From positions 1 to 51,811 of IMG/VR virus record IMGVR_UViG_3300021365_000023: a stretch of 51,811 nt of DNA, one strand, 5' to 3'. Positions 7,939 to 21,780 of this stretch are shown here, piece by piece. Source of the stretch: a virus. The notes beneath the pieces are model-generated. The model saw only the letters and a program-made list of their open reading frames with translations. It was not told where the DNA came from and did no database searches. Each line of letters opens with the position of its first letter. Position 1 is the stretch's first letter. A program made the position numbers and the translations under genes.

Positions 7939-10371
7939 ATGGATAACGAATACAATAATGGACAATCTTCATTTCCAGATCCCCTATGCGGTGTCGAGGA
8001 AAAGATGTCTAAGGGATATGGCCTAAGTTACGCGAAGGCTATGTTTGCTCAGTGGATTGGTAGCGACTATCAGAATTCATTGTACGGACGACGCAACAGC
8101 GAGATGGAACGCTGTAGAGATTATGCGCAAGGAACACAAGATACATCTATCTATCGTCAGATATTAAACTCTCTCGACAACAACAATGGTGACGGAACCT
8201 TGATGACGCTAGACTATACTCCAGTTCCTATCGTACCTAAGTTTGTTAAGATTGTTGTAAACAAAATTCTTTCAAAAGAACCATACCCTCAGATTGAAGC
8301 AATCGACCCTCTGTCAAGAACAGAGAAGGATAAAAAGAAAAATGCAACAGTATTGCGTATAGAGAATCGCGATATGATTGAAGAAGCGAAGTCGCTTGGA
8401 CTGCGCGTTAAACAAGACCCTGGACAACTACCAGACACCCCAGAGGAAACCGAAATATTCCTAGACACCAACATTAAGACAGACGCAGAAATCTCTGCTC
8501 AGATTGCTACTGAGATGACATTGAAGTGGAATGACTTTAATCAATCTATCTACCGCCGTTGTGTTGAGGATTTAACTACACTAGGAATGGGTGTTGCAAA
8601 AAGAAGCAATGACCCTAATTACGGAATCAAGGAAGAGTATGTTGATCCAAAGAAATTTATACACAACTATACGGATGACCCAACCTTCTCTGACCTAACA
8701 TATGCTGGTCATTTCAAGTACATAACAATCATGGACTTGAAGCGCATTGCGGGTGATCAGTTTACAGAACAGGAGTACGAAGAGATTGCTAAGACTGTTA
8801 TGAATAAGTATGGAAACAATCCTACTCAGTTTTCTACAACAGGATCCGGTTACGATAGACCTGGTACGCGTTACCGTCAAGGATATGATGAGTACAAGGT
8901 AGAGGTAATGGACTTTGAGTTTATGTCTGTTGATGATATCATATACGAGAAGAAAGAGTCGGCATACGGAAACATAGGTTTCTATTTTAAAGGAAACGAG
9001 TATAACGCACCTCAGCAATCTGTATACAACAGAGAAGCAATATACATGAAGAACGCTACGGTATATGGTGGTACTTACATTGTGGGTACAGAGAAGTTGT
9101 ATAACTACGGGCCAAAGAAAAATATACCTAAGAACGTACATGATATTTCACGTGCTCGTTTATCATATAGTATTGTAGCAACCAACATCCGTGGGATGAT
9201 ACCTAAGTCAATGGTATCCTCTGTTATAGGGTTTGCTGACATGCTCCAGATCACACACTTGAAACTTCAGCAATCCATTGCTAAAGCAAAACCAGATGGA
9301 CTCATCATTGATATTGAAGGGTTAGAGAACGTACAACTAGGACGCGGTGGTGAACTACAGCCATTAGAGATTCAAGACATCTACGAACAAACTGGTGTGT
9401 TCTATTACCGTAGCAAGAATCCAGAGGGAGGTTTTCAAAACCCACCCGTCAGAGAGATAGGTAATAATATTAGAAACATACAAGAACTTGTTTCTCTTTA
9501 CAATCACTACCTACGAATGATAAGAGATGCCACTGGTATCAATGAGGTTATGGATGGAACCACTCCGAAAGGAGAAGCCTTAGTAGGTGTAAACCAAATG
9601 GCAGTGCAGGCTGGAAACAACGCTATATACGACATCACTAATGCTGCGATGGTTTTGTATCAGAAGGTCTGTGATGATATTGTTCGCTGTCTACAGGTAA
9701 TACCACCAGATAGTATATTGTATAAAGTATATACAAATGCCGTGGGAGAAACCAATATGGCTGTGCTTAGTTCTTTTGATAACCTATCTATGTACAACTT
9801 CGGTGTGGTGGTTGTTACTGAGATGAACGAAATGGACAAGCAATACCTAGAACAAAACATACAGATTGCTCTTGGACAAAAAGAAATTGACCTTGAAGAT
9901 GCGATTGCCATTCGTCAGATTAAAGACGTGGAACAAGCAGAGAGACTCTTGGTGGTTCGCAGAAAGAAAAGAATCAAACAACAACAAGAGATGATGGCGC
10001 AGCAGGCTCAGATTCAGTCTCAATCAAATCAGCAAGCCTCACAGGTAGCCGCTCAAATGGAGATGCAGAAAAAGCAACTCGAAGCCCAGATCGAAGCACA
10101 GCGGATTCAATTAGAGACGGAAGCCAAAGCGCAACTCATACAACTAGAGTATCAGTTCAAAATTCAAATAGAACAACTTAAAGGAGAGTATGGCGTAGTT
10201 GAGCAACAAGTGGAAAGCGGAGTTCGTATGCAGGCTGATGCTGAATCGGAAAATCGTAAAGATCAGAGAATAGATAAACAAGCGTTGGCTCAAAGTAAAC
10301 TGATTGCTCAACGCCAAGGCGAACGCCCACCTCTTAGTGAGGATATAGTAACCAACCTAACAATATCATAA
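7939..10371 (+). CDS. Portal protein
   Basis: The 810-residue protein follows the terminase, as portals usually do. Its N-terminal third has the mixed wing-like region (YTPVPIVPKFVKIVVNKILS), and the middle carries GGFQNPPVREIGNNIRNIQE and ATGINEVMDGTTPKGEA, a signature seen in many podovirus portals (ATGIN). The C-terminal ~110 residues form a Gln/Glu-rich coiled coil (QQQEMMAQQAQIQSQS and after) matching a barrel or crown region. It forms the dodecameric DNA channel at the capsid vertex. It has its own promoter and ends 1 nt before the next ATG. Confidence 0.85.
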   Translation: MDNEYNNGQSSFPDPLCGVEEKMSKGYGLSYAKAMFAQWIGSDYQNSLYGRRNSEMERCRDYAQGTQDTSIYRQILNSLDNNNGDGTLMTLDYTPVPIVPKFVKIVVNKILSKEPYPQIEAIDPLSRTEKDKKKNATVLRIENRDMIEEAKSLGLRVKQDPGQLPDTPEETEIFLDTNIKTDAEISAQIATEMTLKWNDFNQSIYRRCVEDLTTLGMGVAKRSNDPNYGIKEEYVDPKKFIHNYTDDPTFSDLTYAGHFKYITIMDLKRIAGDQFTEQEYEEIAKTVMNKYGNNPTQFSTTGSGYDRPGTRYRQGYDEYKVEVMDFEFMSVDDIIYEKKESAYGNIGFYFKGNEYNAPQQSVYNREAIYMKNATVYGGTYIVGTEKLYNYGPKKNIPKNVHDISRARLSYSIVATNIRGMIPKSMVSSVIGFADMLQITHLKLQQSIAKAKPDGLIIDIEGLENVQLGRGGELQPLEIQDIYEQTGVFYYRSKNPEGGFQNPPVREIGNNIRNIQELVSLYNHYLRMIRDATGINEVMDGTTPKGEALVGVNQMAVQAGNNAIYDITNAAMVLYQKVCDDIVRCLQVIPPDSILYKVYTNAVGETNMAVLSSFDNLSMYNFGVVVVTEMNEMDKQYLEQNIQIALGQKEIDLEDAIAIRQIKDVEQAERLLVVRRKKRIKQQQEMMAQQAQIQSQSNQQASQVAAQMEMQKKQLEAQIEAQRIQLETEAKAQLIQLEYQFKIQIEQLKGEYGVVEQQVESGVRMQADAESENRKDQRIDKQALAQSKLIAQRQGERPPLSEDIVTNLTIS

Positions 10372-10372
10372 G

Positions 10373-10771
10373 ATGTCTTGCTCCTGCTCAACAAGCCAAT
10401 GTTCCTGTGGAGACCCCACAAACGTAAATATGAATAACGCTGCACAGGTAAACATATGTGCCCGTCGCGGTGATACTTTTCAATTAGACGCCCAAGTAAA
10501 GGACTCTGATGGAACGGCATTAGACCTAACACTGTACACGTATAAAATGGAAGTCAGAGAGTATGATGACGGCCCATTAATTATACCCAGTACAGACATA
10601 ACAATTAGCGGCACCAATGTTGGTGCTTTAACTATTTCTATTTCCGCTACAGATATGCAGGTAGAGCCCGGTACTTATGTGTACGGCCTGCAGGCTACAC
10701 TGATTTCAGACTCTAGTGTAGACACATGGTTCTATGGAACCTTTGATGTAGTGCAAGATATAGTGCAATAA
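10373..10771 (+). CDS. BppU-like N-terminal beta-sandwich protein, Cys-rich
   Basis: This 132-residue protein begins with four cysteines in twelve residues (C3, C5, C10, C12) and then reads as an Ig-like beta-sandwich: ICARRGDTFQLDAQV, ISISATDMQVEPGTYVYGLQ and TWFYGTFDVVQDI. The pattern resembles the N-terminal domain of baseplate upper protein BppU, which attaches receptor-binding parts to the virion. It sits between the portal and the collagen-like gene, so it could be the adaptor anchoring the collagen fibre. The cysteines may form a disulfide knot with the collagen termini; that is inference. Confidence 0.55.
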   Translation: MSCSCSTSQCSCGDPTNVNMNNAAQVNICARRGDTFQLDAQVKDSDGTALDLTLYTYKMEVREYDDGPLIIPSTDITISGTNVGALTISISATDMQVEPGTYVYGLQATLISDSSVDTWFYGTFDVVQDIVQ

Positions 10772-10784
10772 CAAAACAAAACCA

Positions 10785-15967
<5,183 letters not shown>

Positions 15968-15968
<1 letters not shown>

Positions 15969-16162
15969 TGGCAACGACAGAGAGTTACTACATACAAGAC
16001 ATTGTAACCAGCGACATCCTTTTGGATGATGGAACTTGGGCGAGAGATGACGATGCTTCTAACGCAAAGACATTCTCTGACCGCTCCAGCGCTGTTACTC
16101 ATATAGATACACTTAGTAACGGCACATACAGAGTCTATTCGAGAATTGTAAAGACCAGTTAG
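15968..16162 (+). CDS. Hypothetical protein (64 aa) after the collagen gene
   Basis: The start MATTESYYIQD overlaps the collagen stop (TAATG), which supports it over a longer frame running back into the collagen C-terminus. The 64-residue product has a central acidic segment (LLDDGTWARDDDAS) and beta-like C-terminus. No family is recognised. Coupling to the collagen gene suggests a fibre accessory or chaperone role, which is only positional inference. Confidence 0.6.
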
Positions 16163-16195
16163 ATAATGTATCTTTAGTGATATAAATCTAATTCA

Positions 16196-16759
16196 ATGGA
16201 CATTAAAACTTATGTCGTAGATGACTTCTATGATAATGTGGATGACGTTCGGAACTTTGCGCTTGAACAATCGTTTGACCAAAAGGGAAACTACCCTGGT
16301 GCCAGAACAAAGTCGTTCTCTACAGATAGCACAAAGGCTACAATCGAATGTATAGTCAGCCCTCTGCACGGCCCTATAACCTATTGGCCAGATCAGGGTT
16401 ACAATGCAGCATTCCAAATAACAACAGCGAAAGACAGGTCTTGGATTCACTATGATGGTGGAACCCAATGGGCTGGCGTGTTGTATCTAACACCAGATGC
16501 ACCATTGTCTGGAGGCACTGGATTCTATAAACATAAAGCAACAGGGCTTCTAGAGCCGGCTACGCCTGGTGAAGATGCAGCGTGGGATAACCAGGCGCAG
16601 GATGTGACTAAATGGGAATTAGTAAGTAGCGTTGGTAATGTATACAATAGGCTGATTCTATACAAGGGTAGTCAGTTTCACACCTCTATAGATTACTTTG
16701 GCAACGACCTTTATACTGGTAGATTATTTCAAACATTCTTTTTTAATACACAACGATGA
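16196..16759 (+). CDS. 2OG-Fe(II) oxygenase-like protein (DUF6445 type)
   Basis: The 187-residue protein has the double-stranded beta-helix signature of 2OG oxygenases. H85 and D87 in SWIHYDGG and H162 in GSQFHTSID are likely iron ligands, with R176 in TGRLFQTFFF as the 2OG anchor. The overall pattern resembles DUF6445. It lies between the collagen-like gene and the lysyl-hydroxylase fusion and overlaps the latter by ATGA, so the three appear to be one operon. It may hydroxylate the collagen or another virion protein. A near-consensus TATCTTTA lies upstream in the 33-base gap but lacks the final G. Confidence 0.7.
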   Translation: MDIKTYVVDDFYDNVDDVRNFALEQSFDQKGNYPGARTKSFSTDSTKATIECIVSPLHGPITYWPDQGYNAAFQITTAKDRSWIHYDGGTQWAGVLYLTPDAPLSGGTGFYKHKATGLLEPATPGEDAAWDNQAQDVTKWELVSSVGNVYNRLILYKGSQFHTSIDYFGNDLYTGRLFQTFFFNTQR

Positions 16760-19068
16760 AAATAGTAATACACGCAGGATACTACGCTGAACCATGGGAC
16801 TCAAACACAGAGGGATTAGGAGGCACAGAACAATGTATAGCGAATCTAGCCAAGCAGTTTGCCGCTGTTGCGAATAACTCGGTATACGTTGTAGGTATGG
16901 TAAAAGCACGACACGACAAATACCTTGGTGGTGGAGATGTATACTATACACCTCTAGAGAATGTAAGCGATGTTGGAACTCCAGATGTCTTAATAGGCGT
17001 GGCTTATCTACATTACTTAAAATATTATGACGTAGGCCCAGAAACTAAAAAGATATTTTGGCTACACAACGAACTCCCTTACTACTGGTATCAAGGTGAG
17101 CGCATGACGGATAACGACATACAGCGGGCTTACAATGAAACAGAGGTGATTGTCTGTGTAACGAACTGGCATAAAGAAGTTTTCTCTATTCAAGAGAAGG
17201 CTGTGATACACCCAGATAAAATCAATGTTATAGGCAATGGTATAAGCGTAAGCAATGTCGCGCCAGTTTCTAAGAAAGAGCCAGGATCTTATGTATACAC
17301 CTCGCATCCAGAAAGAGGGTTAGACAGGGTTCTAGATGACTGGGAACTTAAGTATTCAACAGGCTCAAATAAACTTCATATATCTACACCTTCTTATGGA
17401 TTGAAGTATTATGAAAAGCATTTCGCAGAGCGTGTAGAGCAAATGCAAAACGTAATCTATCACGGTAACCTTTCTGTAACAAAACTGTACGCGCTCTTGT
17501 CTCAAATGGAGACCTGGTATTACCCAACAGAATACAATGAAACATTTTGTATTACTGCGTTAGAGATGTTAGCACACAAGGTTCTCCCGGTTGCGAATCC
17601 AATCGCTGGACTAGAAGAAACTCTCAATGGATTTAACAAAGACATACAAGACTGGACAGCGGTAGAGAAGTATATACAGACCAAAGACTGGGGTAAGGTA
17701 AAAGAGGAATGGTATGGCCTTATAGAAAACATACCTTCACTTACCACAAAGGACTCTATTGATTATTCTAATCTAGACAACATACCTCCTGTCCCTTATG
17801 TAGATATGACATACATCATTACCCTTCATCCCGAGAAGGAGCAAGAACTACGCAGTCGATTTACGGAGTTTGGAATGATGAGTCCTGTAACGATATTCCC
17901 TGGAACCAATGGGCATACCGGGGAGAACATGCCTGCTGACTACGAGGTTTGTAATCATTGGAAAATAGAGGGTCATAAAAATAAATGGTGGAACAGAAAT
18001 GTTTTGCCGGGAGAAGCAGGCACATCTCTTTCTCATTGGAGATTATGGAAGGACGCTTATGAAAAGGGTTATGAGAAAATACTAATCTTAGAAGACGACT
18101 TCGAGGTAACAAGGAAGTTTAACAAAGAGGAATTGGAGACAGACTATGATTGGACTCTGTTCTACCTGTCTTGTAATTTTGTTGAGAAGCCAGAGGTTCT
18201 TTCTGAGAATCATGTAAAACCAAAACTAACCTACTGTACTCACTCTTATATACTTACCCGTGAGGGAATACGCTTGTTGATAGAGCAAAACTTTAATCAT
18301 TACATATTTGCTATTGACGAGTTTGTTAGTGCAACATTCACAGAGCATCCTAGGGGTGATCTGGGATACATTACTAGAGACACACGCCCTATTGCGTTAG
18401 CAAAAGACAAGCACATGTTTAAACAAAAAGACCAGGAATCTATGGGACACAATGTATTTGATTATACGAAGAGTTTTTTGAGAAACATACCTTACGATGA
18501 GTTCGTGGAAAAGTTCTTGACATACAGCGCAAAGTTGAAGAAGTTTGACTTGATAGTAGATGAGCCTATACCGGACGTCTTTACGTTTCCGTTATTCACA
18601 GAGGAGTTTTGTGACTTAGTAATCAAAGAGGCAAATGCTTCTGGAAAGTGGACGAAGGACAGACACGAATATTATCCCGCTACAGATATGCTGATTAGTG
18701 AACTAGGCTTGCACTGGTACTACGAAAGAATACTAAAAGAATATGTGTACCCGGCGGCAATACATTTGTGGAAACTAAGCGGGAAGGGATGGGATGTAAT
18801 GAAGACTGAAACCTTTATTATAAAATACGAAGAGTCTGTACAAGGACATCTTGACCTGCATCACGATCATGCAGACATATCTTGTGTGCTTGCTCTTAAC
18901 GAGGGGTATGAAGGAGGAGGAACTTATTTTAGTAGACAGAGTGCCCTGCATAAAGGGAAGGTTGGACACATAGCGATTCACCCATCTCAAGTCACACACC
19001 TTCATGGAGCAAGACCTGTGATTAAGGGAGAGCGATATGTACAGGTATCGTTTTGTAAAAGGCCATAG
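16756..19068 (+). CDS. Three-domain GT4 / GT25 / lysyl-hydroxylase enzyme
   Basis: The 770-residue protein has three domains. Residues 1-330 form a GT-B, GT4-like glycosyltransferase: GLGGTEQCIANLA, WLHNE, and an E-x7-E motif (E262-E270) in YNETFCITALEML. Residues 350-560 form a GT25 domain: YIITLHPEKEQEL, GEAGTSLSHW and ILEDDFEV (E446-D448), the family that includes collagen galactosyltransferases. Residues 600-770 form a PLOD-like 2OG oxygenase: HLDLHHDHAD (H702, D704), VTHLHG (H748) and GERYVQVSF (R760), with HPxxxTHxH spacing as in lysyl hydroxylases. The set matches hydroxylation of collagen Lys and glycosylation of hydroxylysine, as in mimivirus L230 and PLOD3. The Lys-rich collagen gene upstream is the obvious substrate. 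Confidence 0.88.
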   Translation: MKIVIHAGYYAEPWDSNTEGLGGTEQCIANLAKQFAAVANNSVYVVGMVKARHDKYLGGGDVYYTPLENVSDVGTPDVLIGVAYLHYLKYYDVGPETKKIFWLHNELPYYWYQGERMTDNDIQRAYNETEVIVCVTNWHKEVFSIQEKAVIHPDKINVIGNGISVSNVAPVSKKEPGSYVYTSHPERGLDRVLDDWELKYSTGSNKLHISTPSYGLKYYEKHFAERVEQMQNVIYHGNLSVTKLYALLSQMETWYYPTEYNETFCITALEMLAHKVLPVANPIAGLEETLNGFNKDIQDWTAVEKYIQTKDWGKVKEEWYGLIENIPSLTTKDSIDYSNLDNIPPVPYVDMTYIITLHPEKEQELRSRFTEFGMMSPVTIFPGTNGHTGENMPADYEVCNHWKIEGHKNKWWNRNVLPGEAGTSLSHWRLWKDAYEKGYEKILILEDDFEVTRKFNKEELETDYDWTLFYLSCNFVEKPEVLSENHVKPKLTYCTHSYILTREGIRLLIEQNFNHYIFAIDEFVSATFTEHPRGDLGYITRDTRPIALAKDKHMFKQKDQESMGHNVFDYTKSFLRNIPYDEFVEKFLTYSAKLKKFDLIVDEPIPDVFTFPLFTEEFCDLVIKEANASGKWTKDRHEYYPATDMLISELGLHWYYERILKEYVYPAAIHLWKLSGKGWDVMKTETFIIKYEESVQGHLDLHHDHADISCVLALNEGYEGGGTYFSRQSALHKGKVGHIAIHPSQVTHLHGARPVIKGERYVQVSFCKRP

Positions 19069-19069
19069 C

Positions 19070-19213
19070 ATGAGACACTTTATAGACCTAACGACAGAGC
19101 AATTAAGGTTGCTTTATATACTAATACCATCGCACCACATGGAAAGCGAAAAGGTTATGGAGATAGTAAAGAAACTCGAGACCCACCTCGCTGTGCCTGG
19201 GGTCAAACGATAA
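19070..19213 (+). CDS. Short helical protein (47 aa)
   Basis: An ATG 1 nt after the enzyme stop opens a 47-residue frame, MRHFIDLTTEQLRLLYILIP followed by a charged helix (ESEKVMEIVKKLE). It fills the space up to the next promoter, whose TATATTTG lies 4 bases after its stop. The placement suggests it is real; no function is recognised. Confidence 0.5.
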   Translation: MRHFIDLTTEQLRLLYILIPSHHMESEKVMEIVKKLETHLAVPGVKR

Positions 19214-19217
19214 TGCT

Positions 19218-19225
19218 TATATTTG
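19218..19225 (+). promoter_or_regulatory. Bacteroidota -7 element TATATTTG
   Basis: TATATTTG is followed by CTCT and then the ATG at 19230. The 4-nt gap again predicts a leaderless transcript. It separates the collagen operon from the small basic protein operon. Confidence 0.7.
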
Positions 19226-19229
19226 CTCT

Positions 19230-19523
19230 ATGGCAAAAAGTAAGTATGCAAGTTTTCTAAAGCGTCACGGTTTAAAAGGATTTAACAAGCCTAAGCGCAC
19301 ACCAGATCACTCTAAGAAGTCTCATGTTGTTGCGGCCAAAGAAGGAGATAAGGTTAAACTTATACGCTTCGGAGAGCAAGGGGCATCAACAGCGGGTAAG
19401 CCGAAGTCTGGTGAGTCTGACAGAATGAAGAAGAAACGTGCATCATTTAAAGCGCGTCATGCTAAAAACATTAAGAAAGGAAAGATGTCTGCCGCTTACT
19501 GGGCTAATAAAGTAAAGTGGTGA
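19230..19523 (+). CDS. Basic protein with WANKVKW tail
   Basis: The 97-residue protein is rich in Lys and Arg. It contains KSHVVAAKEGDKVKLIRFGE and ends MSAAYWANKVKW. The same layout (KVxLIRFGxQG, GES, SPxxWANxxKW) is familiar to me in small basic proteins of many aquatic phages, where it usually has no assigned role. The charge suggests DNA binding in the virion. Its stop overlaps the next ATG (TGATG). Confidence 0.65.
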   Translation: MAKSKYASFLKRHGLKGFNKPKRTPDHSKKSHVVAAKEGDKVKLIRFGEQGASTAGKPKSGESDRMKKKRASFKARHAKNIKKGKMSAAYWANKVKW

Positions 19524-19720
19524 TGGTAAAGAAGTATAGAAAAGGAGGCAAGTCCAAAGTAAACGAGGCGGGTAATTACACTAAGCCTTCTATGCGTAAG
19601 CGTATATTCAATAGGATAAAAGCAGGAACCAAAGGAGGTAATGCAGGACAGTGGTCTGCACGTAAAGCACAAATGTTAGCCAAAGCATACAAGGCAGCAG
19701 GAGGTGGATACAAAAACTAA
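19523..19720 (+). CDS. Basic protein (65 aa)
   Basis: The ATG at 19523 is preferred to GTG codons just upstream because it overlaps the previous stop (TGATG). The 65-residue product is highly basic and Gly-rich, with TKPSMRKRIFNRIKAGTKGG and SARKAQMLAKAYK. This reads like a conserved short phage protein often found beside DUF5872 genes. It is probably DNA-associated; function unknown. Confidence 0.6.
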   Translation: MVKKYRKGGKSKVNEAGNYTKPSMRKRIFNRIKAGTKGGNAGQWSARKAQMLAKAYKAAGGGYKN

Positions 19721-19959
19721 TGGCACTCAAGAAATCACAAAAGTCACTAAAGAACTGGACTAAGCAAAAGTGGAGAACCTCTGATGGTAGTAAGTCAGAA
19801 GGCAAGAAGCGTTACTTACCAGATGCTGCGTGGAACGCATTGTCTCCGGCAGAGAAGGCTGCTACAAACAAAGCGAAAGCGGAGGGTAATAAAAAGGGAA
19901 AGCAATTCGTTGCTCAACCAGACAAAATCAAGAAGAAGGTAAAGAAGTACCGATCATAA
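19720..19959 (+). CDS. DUF5872-like basic protein
   Basis: The 79-residue protein matches the DUF5872 pattern: KSLKNWTKQKWRTSDGSK, then KRYLPDAAWNALSPAEKAA, then KKGKQFVAQPDKIKKKVKKY. The family occurs in phages, large viruses and bacteria, and its role is unknown. It overlaps the upstream stop (TAATG) and converges on a minus-strand gene, their stops overlapping by 6 bases. Together with the two preceding genes it forms a cassette of three very basic small proteins. Confidence 0.7.
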   Translation: MALKKSQKSLKNWTKQKWRTSDGSKSEGKKRYLPDAAWNALSPAEKAATNKAKAEGNKKGKQFVAQPDKIKKKVKKYRS

Positions 19960-20514
19960 TTCTTCTATAGAAACAGGGCTTCTAAACTTGTGACCGTCTT
20001 GATGTCTCTTTATATTTTTGTCAAACGGATATTGTATTAACCGAAACCATAGTCCGAACGGCCCTGTTTTATAATGCTTTCTGTTTCCCTCTGGGGCACT
20101 GCTGTTACTAAAGTAGTTTGTTATTTCATAAGACATCTCTGGAATATATGTTCCGTCCCACTTATCTATACCACCACAGTTCAGCATACAGTTGTCTATA
20201 GTTTCCTTTAACTGTATGTCTATGTATATGCCGTGAGTAAAACCAATGGCGCATATTTTCCACATTAAATCGTAAGCCTCTTTACTAGGCGTCCCTATTA
20301 GTGCTATATCGATATCCCATGTAAGCCAACCCTCTAAAGCACCCCCTAGGACATACGCTTTATATTCTCCCAGGTCTAACTTTTTTATATCATTGACGGT
20401 AGAGACAAACAACGGATCTTCAGTACCCTCTATAGAGTACCATCCTTTGCGCGTAAACGGGCCATATTCTATAATAACATCTGCGTAACTCACTTTAGTA
20501 AACTTACAAAACAT
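19954..20514 (-). CDS. Nucleotidyltransferase-fold protein, antisense to its neighbours
   Basis: The 186-residue protein contains YVLGGALEGWLTWDIDIALIG, which fits the Pol-beta/MNT nucleotidyltransferase pattern of GG followed by D-x-D (WDID). The rest is helical, with a basic C-terminus. Such enzymes transfer nucleotides to proteins, RNA or small molecules, and some act as antitoxins. It is encoded against the direction of the structural genes. Its start lies a few bases from the divergent promoter of the next gene, and no TAnnTTTG was found on its own strand. It looks like an inserted extra (moron-like) gene. Confidence 0.55.
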   Translation of the reverse strand: MFCKFTKVSYADVIIEYGPFTRKGWYSIEGTEDPLFVSTVNDIKKLDLGEYKAYVLGGALEGWLTWDIDIALIGTPSKEAYDLMWKICAIGFTHGIYIDIQLKETIDNCMLNCGGIDKWDGTYIPEMSYEITNYFSNSSAPEGNRKHYKTGPFGLWFRLIQYPFDKNIKRHQDGHKFRSPVSIEEL

Positions 20515-20518
20515 TGTT

Positions 20519-20526
20519 TAAATTTG
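20519..20526 (+). promoter_or_regulatory. Bacteroidota -7 element TAAATTTG
   Basis: TAAATTTG followed by CCTTACA lies 20 nt before the ATG at 20547. The spacing matches the longer-leader class (7911, 25285). It supports the start at 20547 rather than a TTG at 20514. Confidence 0.6.
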
Positions 20527-20546
20527 CCTTACAAACACATAGTATT

Positions 20547-21293
20547 ATGAATGACAGAATGAAAGAGATGTACAAGAGCGGAGGTTTACTTAAAGCCCTC
20601 TTGAAAGATCCGTCTCAAAGAAAGATGGCTGCCGACATGCTCGCATCTAACAGCGACTCTGTTGTGGACGGTAATGCCGGTAGAGGTGGTACCAAAAAAT
20701 ATGTTGCTGGCGGCTCAGTAGAAGAGCGTATCAAAACAATGCTTGGTGCACCAGCAGGTTTTAACCCTGGTGCTAAAGACCAATACGCAATGGGCGGTAA
20801 GATGGACTACGGAATGGGTGGTGCAATGAAGTACCGCAATGGTGGAAACATGCCGGGTGAAGACGAGGAGGTAATGCTTGATCAAGTCAATGTAGTAGAT
20901 TCAGAAGGCCAGAGAAGTTTTAAAAGTCGACTCTTCATGCCAGAAGGTTTATCTAACGAGGACTATATGAGAGAACGCTCTAACCTGGGTAGAGAGTTAG
21001 CAGACAACTTAACGGGAGGTTCAAAACCAGTCAGCAATAACGTTGTTAGAGCCTTAGTTGGAGAAGAGGTTGAGTTAAGCGACATGGAAAGAAAAGAATT
21101 AAATTACTTGCAATCCAAAAACGCTTCGTCTATGCTTACAGATCTGCAATTAGAACGCGGTTTATTGGAGCAAGGGTATATAGATAAAGAATCTCGTACG
21201 CGTGTGTCGCCAGAGATGATGTCTGAAGCAGAGCGTCGCGGATTAGGACTTAAAGCCGATAGAGCAGGCTTAAACGCTACTTATCAATTTTGA
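20547..21293 (+). CDS. Gly/Met-rich hypothetical virion protein
   Basis: This is a 248-residue protein. Its first 100 residues carry loose repeats with GG and basic/aromatic residues (KKYVAGGSV, YAMGGKMDYGMGG, MKYRNGG), a style common in uncharacterised proteins of aquatic phages. The motif VMLDQVNVV follows at 109-117, matching the DEVDVV-type motif of two other genes here. The C-terminal half is charged and helical. Its own promoter and a strong terminator isolate it as a single-gene unit. A virion role is inferred from the shared motif and location. Confidence 0.65.
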   Translation: MNDRMKEMYKSGGLLKALLKDPSQRKMAADMLASNSDSVVDGNAGRGGTKKYVAGGSVEERIKTMLGAPAGFNPGAKDQYAMGGKMDYGMGGAMKYRNGGNMPGEDEEVMLDQVNVVDSEGQRSFKSRLFMPEGLSNEDYMRERSNLGRELADNLTGGSKPVSNNVVRALVGEEVELSDMERKELNYLQSKNASSMLTDLQLERGLLEQGYIDKESRTRVSPEMMSEAERRGLGLKADRAGLNATYQF

Positions 21294-21313
21294 TGTAGCA
21301 TAAGTGCATAGAT

Positions 21314-21348
21314 AAAAAAAAGAGGGGGCCGTTAAGACCCCCTTTTTT
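21314..21348. terminator. Bidirectional intrinsic terminator
   Basis: GGGGG (21324-21328) pairs with CCCCC (21338-21342), extended by an A-rich arm on the left and a T6 run on the right. It can terminate rightward transcription from the 20547 gene and leftward transcription of the secreted-protein gene, whose stop codon lies inside the T run. Confidence 0.8.
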
Positions 21349-21700
21349 ACATTAAGACTTCTCTTTTTCGGATAATAGATCCTACTATTCCGTAGTCGCC
21401 ATTTTCGTTTTGCATTTTAAAAAGGACAACAACCCAATTATCATATGCAAATTCTCTTGCTGCAATAACGCCTTCCCAAATTGGCGGTGCAGTATTCCAC
21501 TCTTCACAGGTTTCAAGCAACGCCTGGTACAATACTAATCCTGTGTTTTCGTCCCATACATCATAGGAGTACCATCCATTATTTTGGTACTCTATTTGTA
21601 CGTTTGAAGCATCAAATGCTAATTGAATTTCAGCAGGGACTCCCTGCGCTTTTGCTGCTACTCCAGTAAGGAGTAATAGGCTCATAATTAAATGTTTCAT
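21347..21700 (-). CDS. Secreted hypothetical protein with signal peptide
   Basis: The 117-residue protein begins with a clear signal peptide (MKHLIMSLLLLTGVAAKAQG; cleavage likely after AKA). The mature part is about 97 residues, acidic and aromatic, with NNGWYSYDVWDENTGLV and one Cys. I recognise no family. It is encoded opposite to the capsid operon and ends in the shared bidirectional terminator, so it is probably a separately expressed moron-type gene acting in the host periplasm or envelope. Only a near-consensus promoter (TATGTTTA) was seen upstream. Confidence 0.6.
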   Translation of the reverse strand: MKHLIMSLLLLTGVAAKAQGVPAEIQLAFDASNVQIEYQNNGWYSYDVWDENTGLVLYQALLETCEEWNTAPPIWEGVIAAREFAYDNWVVVLFKMQNENGDYGIVGSIIRKREVLM

Positions 21701-21747
21701 AATAAATCGGTTAAAATTTCACTGCAGTAAACATAGTAATTCCTTTT

Positions 21748-21755
21748 TAACTTTG
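21748..21755 (+). promoter_or_regulatory. Bacteroidota -7 element TAACTTTG before the capsid operon
   Basis: TAACTTTG followed by CAACA lies 25 nt before the ATG at 21781. It is the only consensus element between the terminator at 21314 and the capsid gene, so it probably drives scaffold and capsid expression. Confidence 0.6.
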
Positions 21756-21780
21756 CAACAATCAGTTAAATTTTTTTGAA

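Noticed and set aside
16162-16195. TATCTTTA before the 16196 oxygenase as a promoter
   Set aside because: It lacks the final G of TAnnTTTG that every other called element has, and the gene is close enough to be co-transcribed with the collagen gene.
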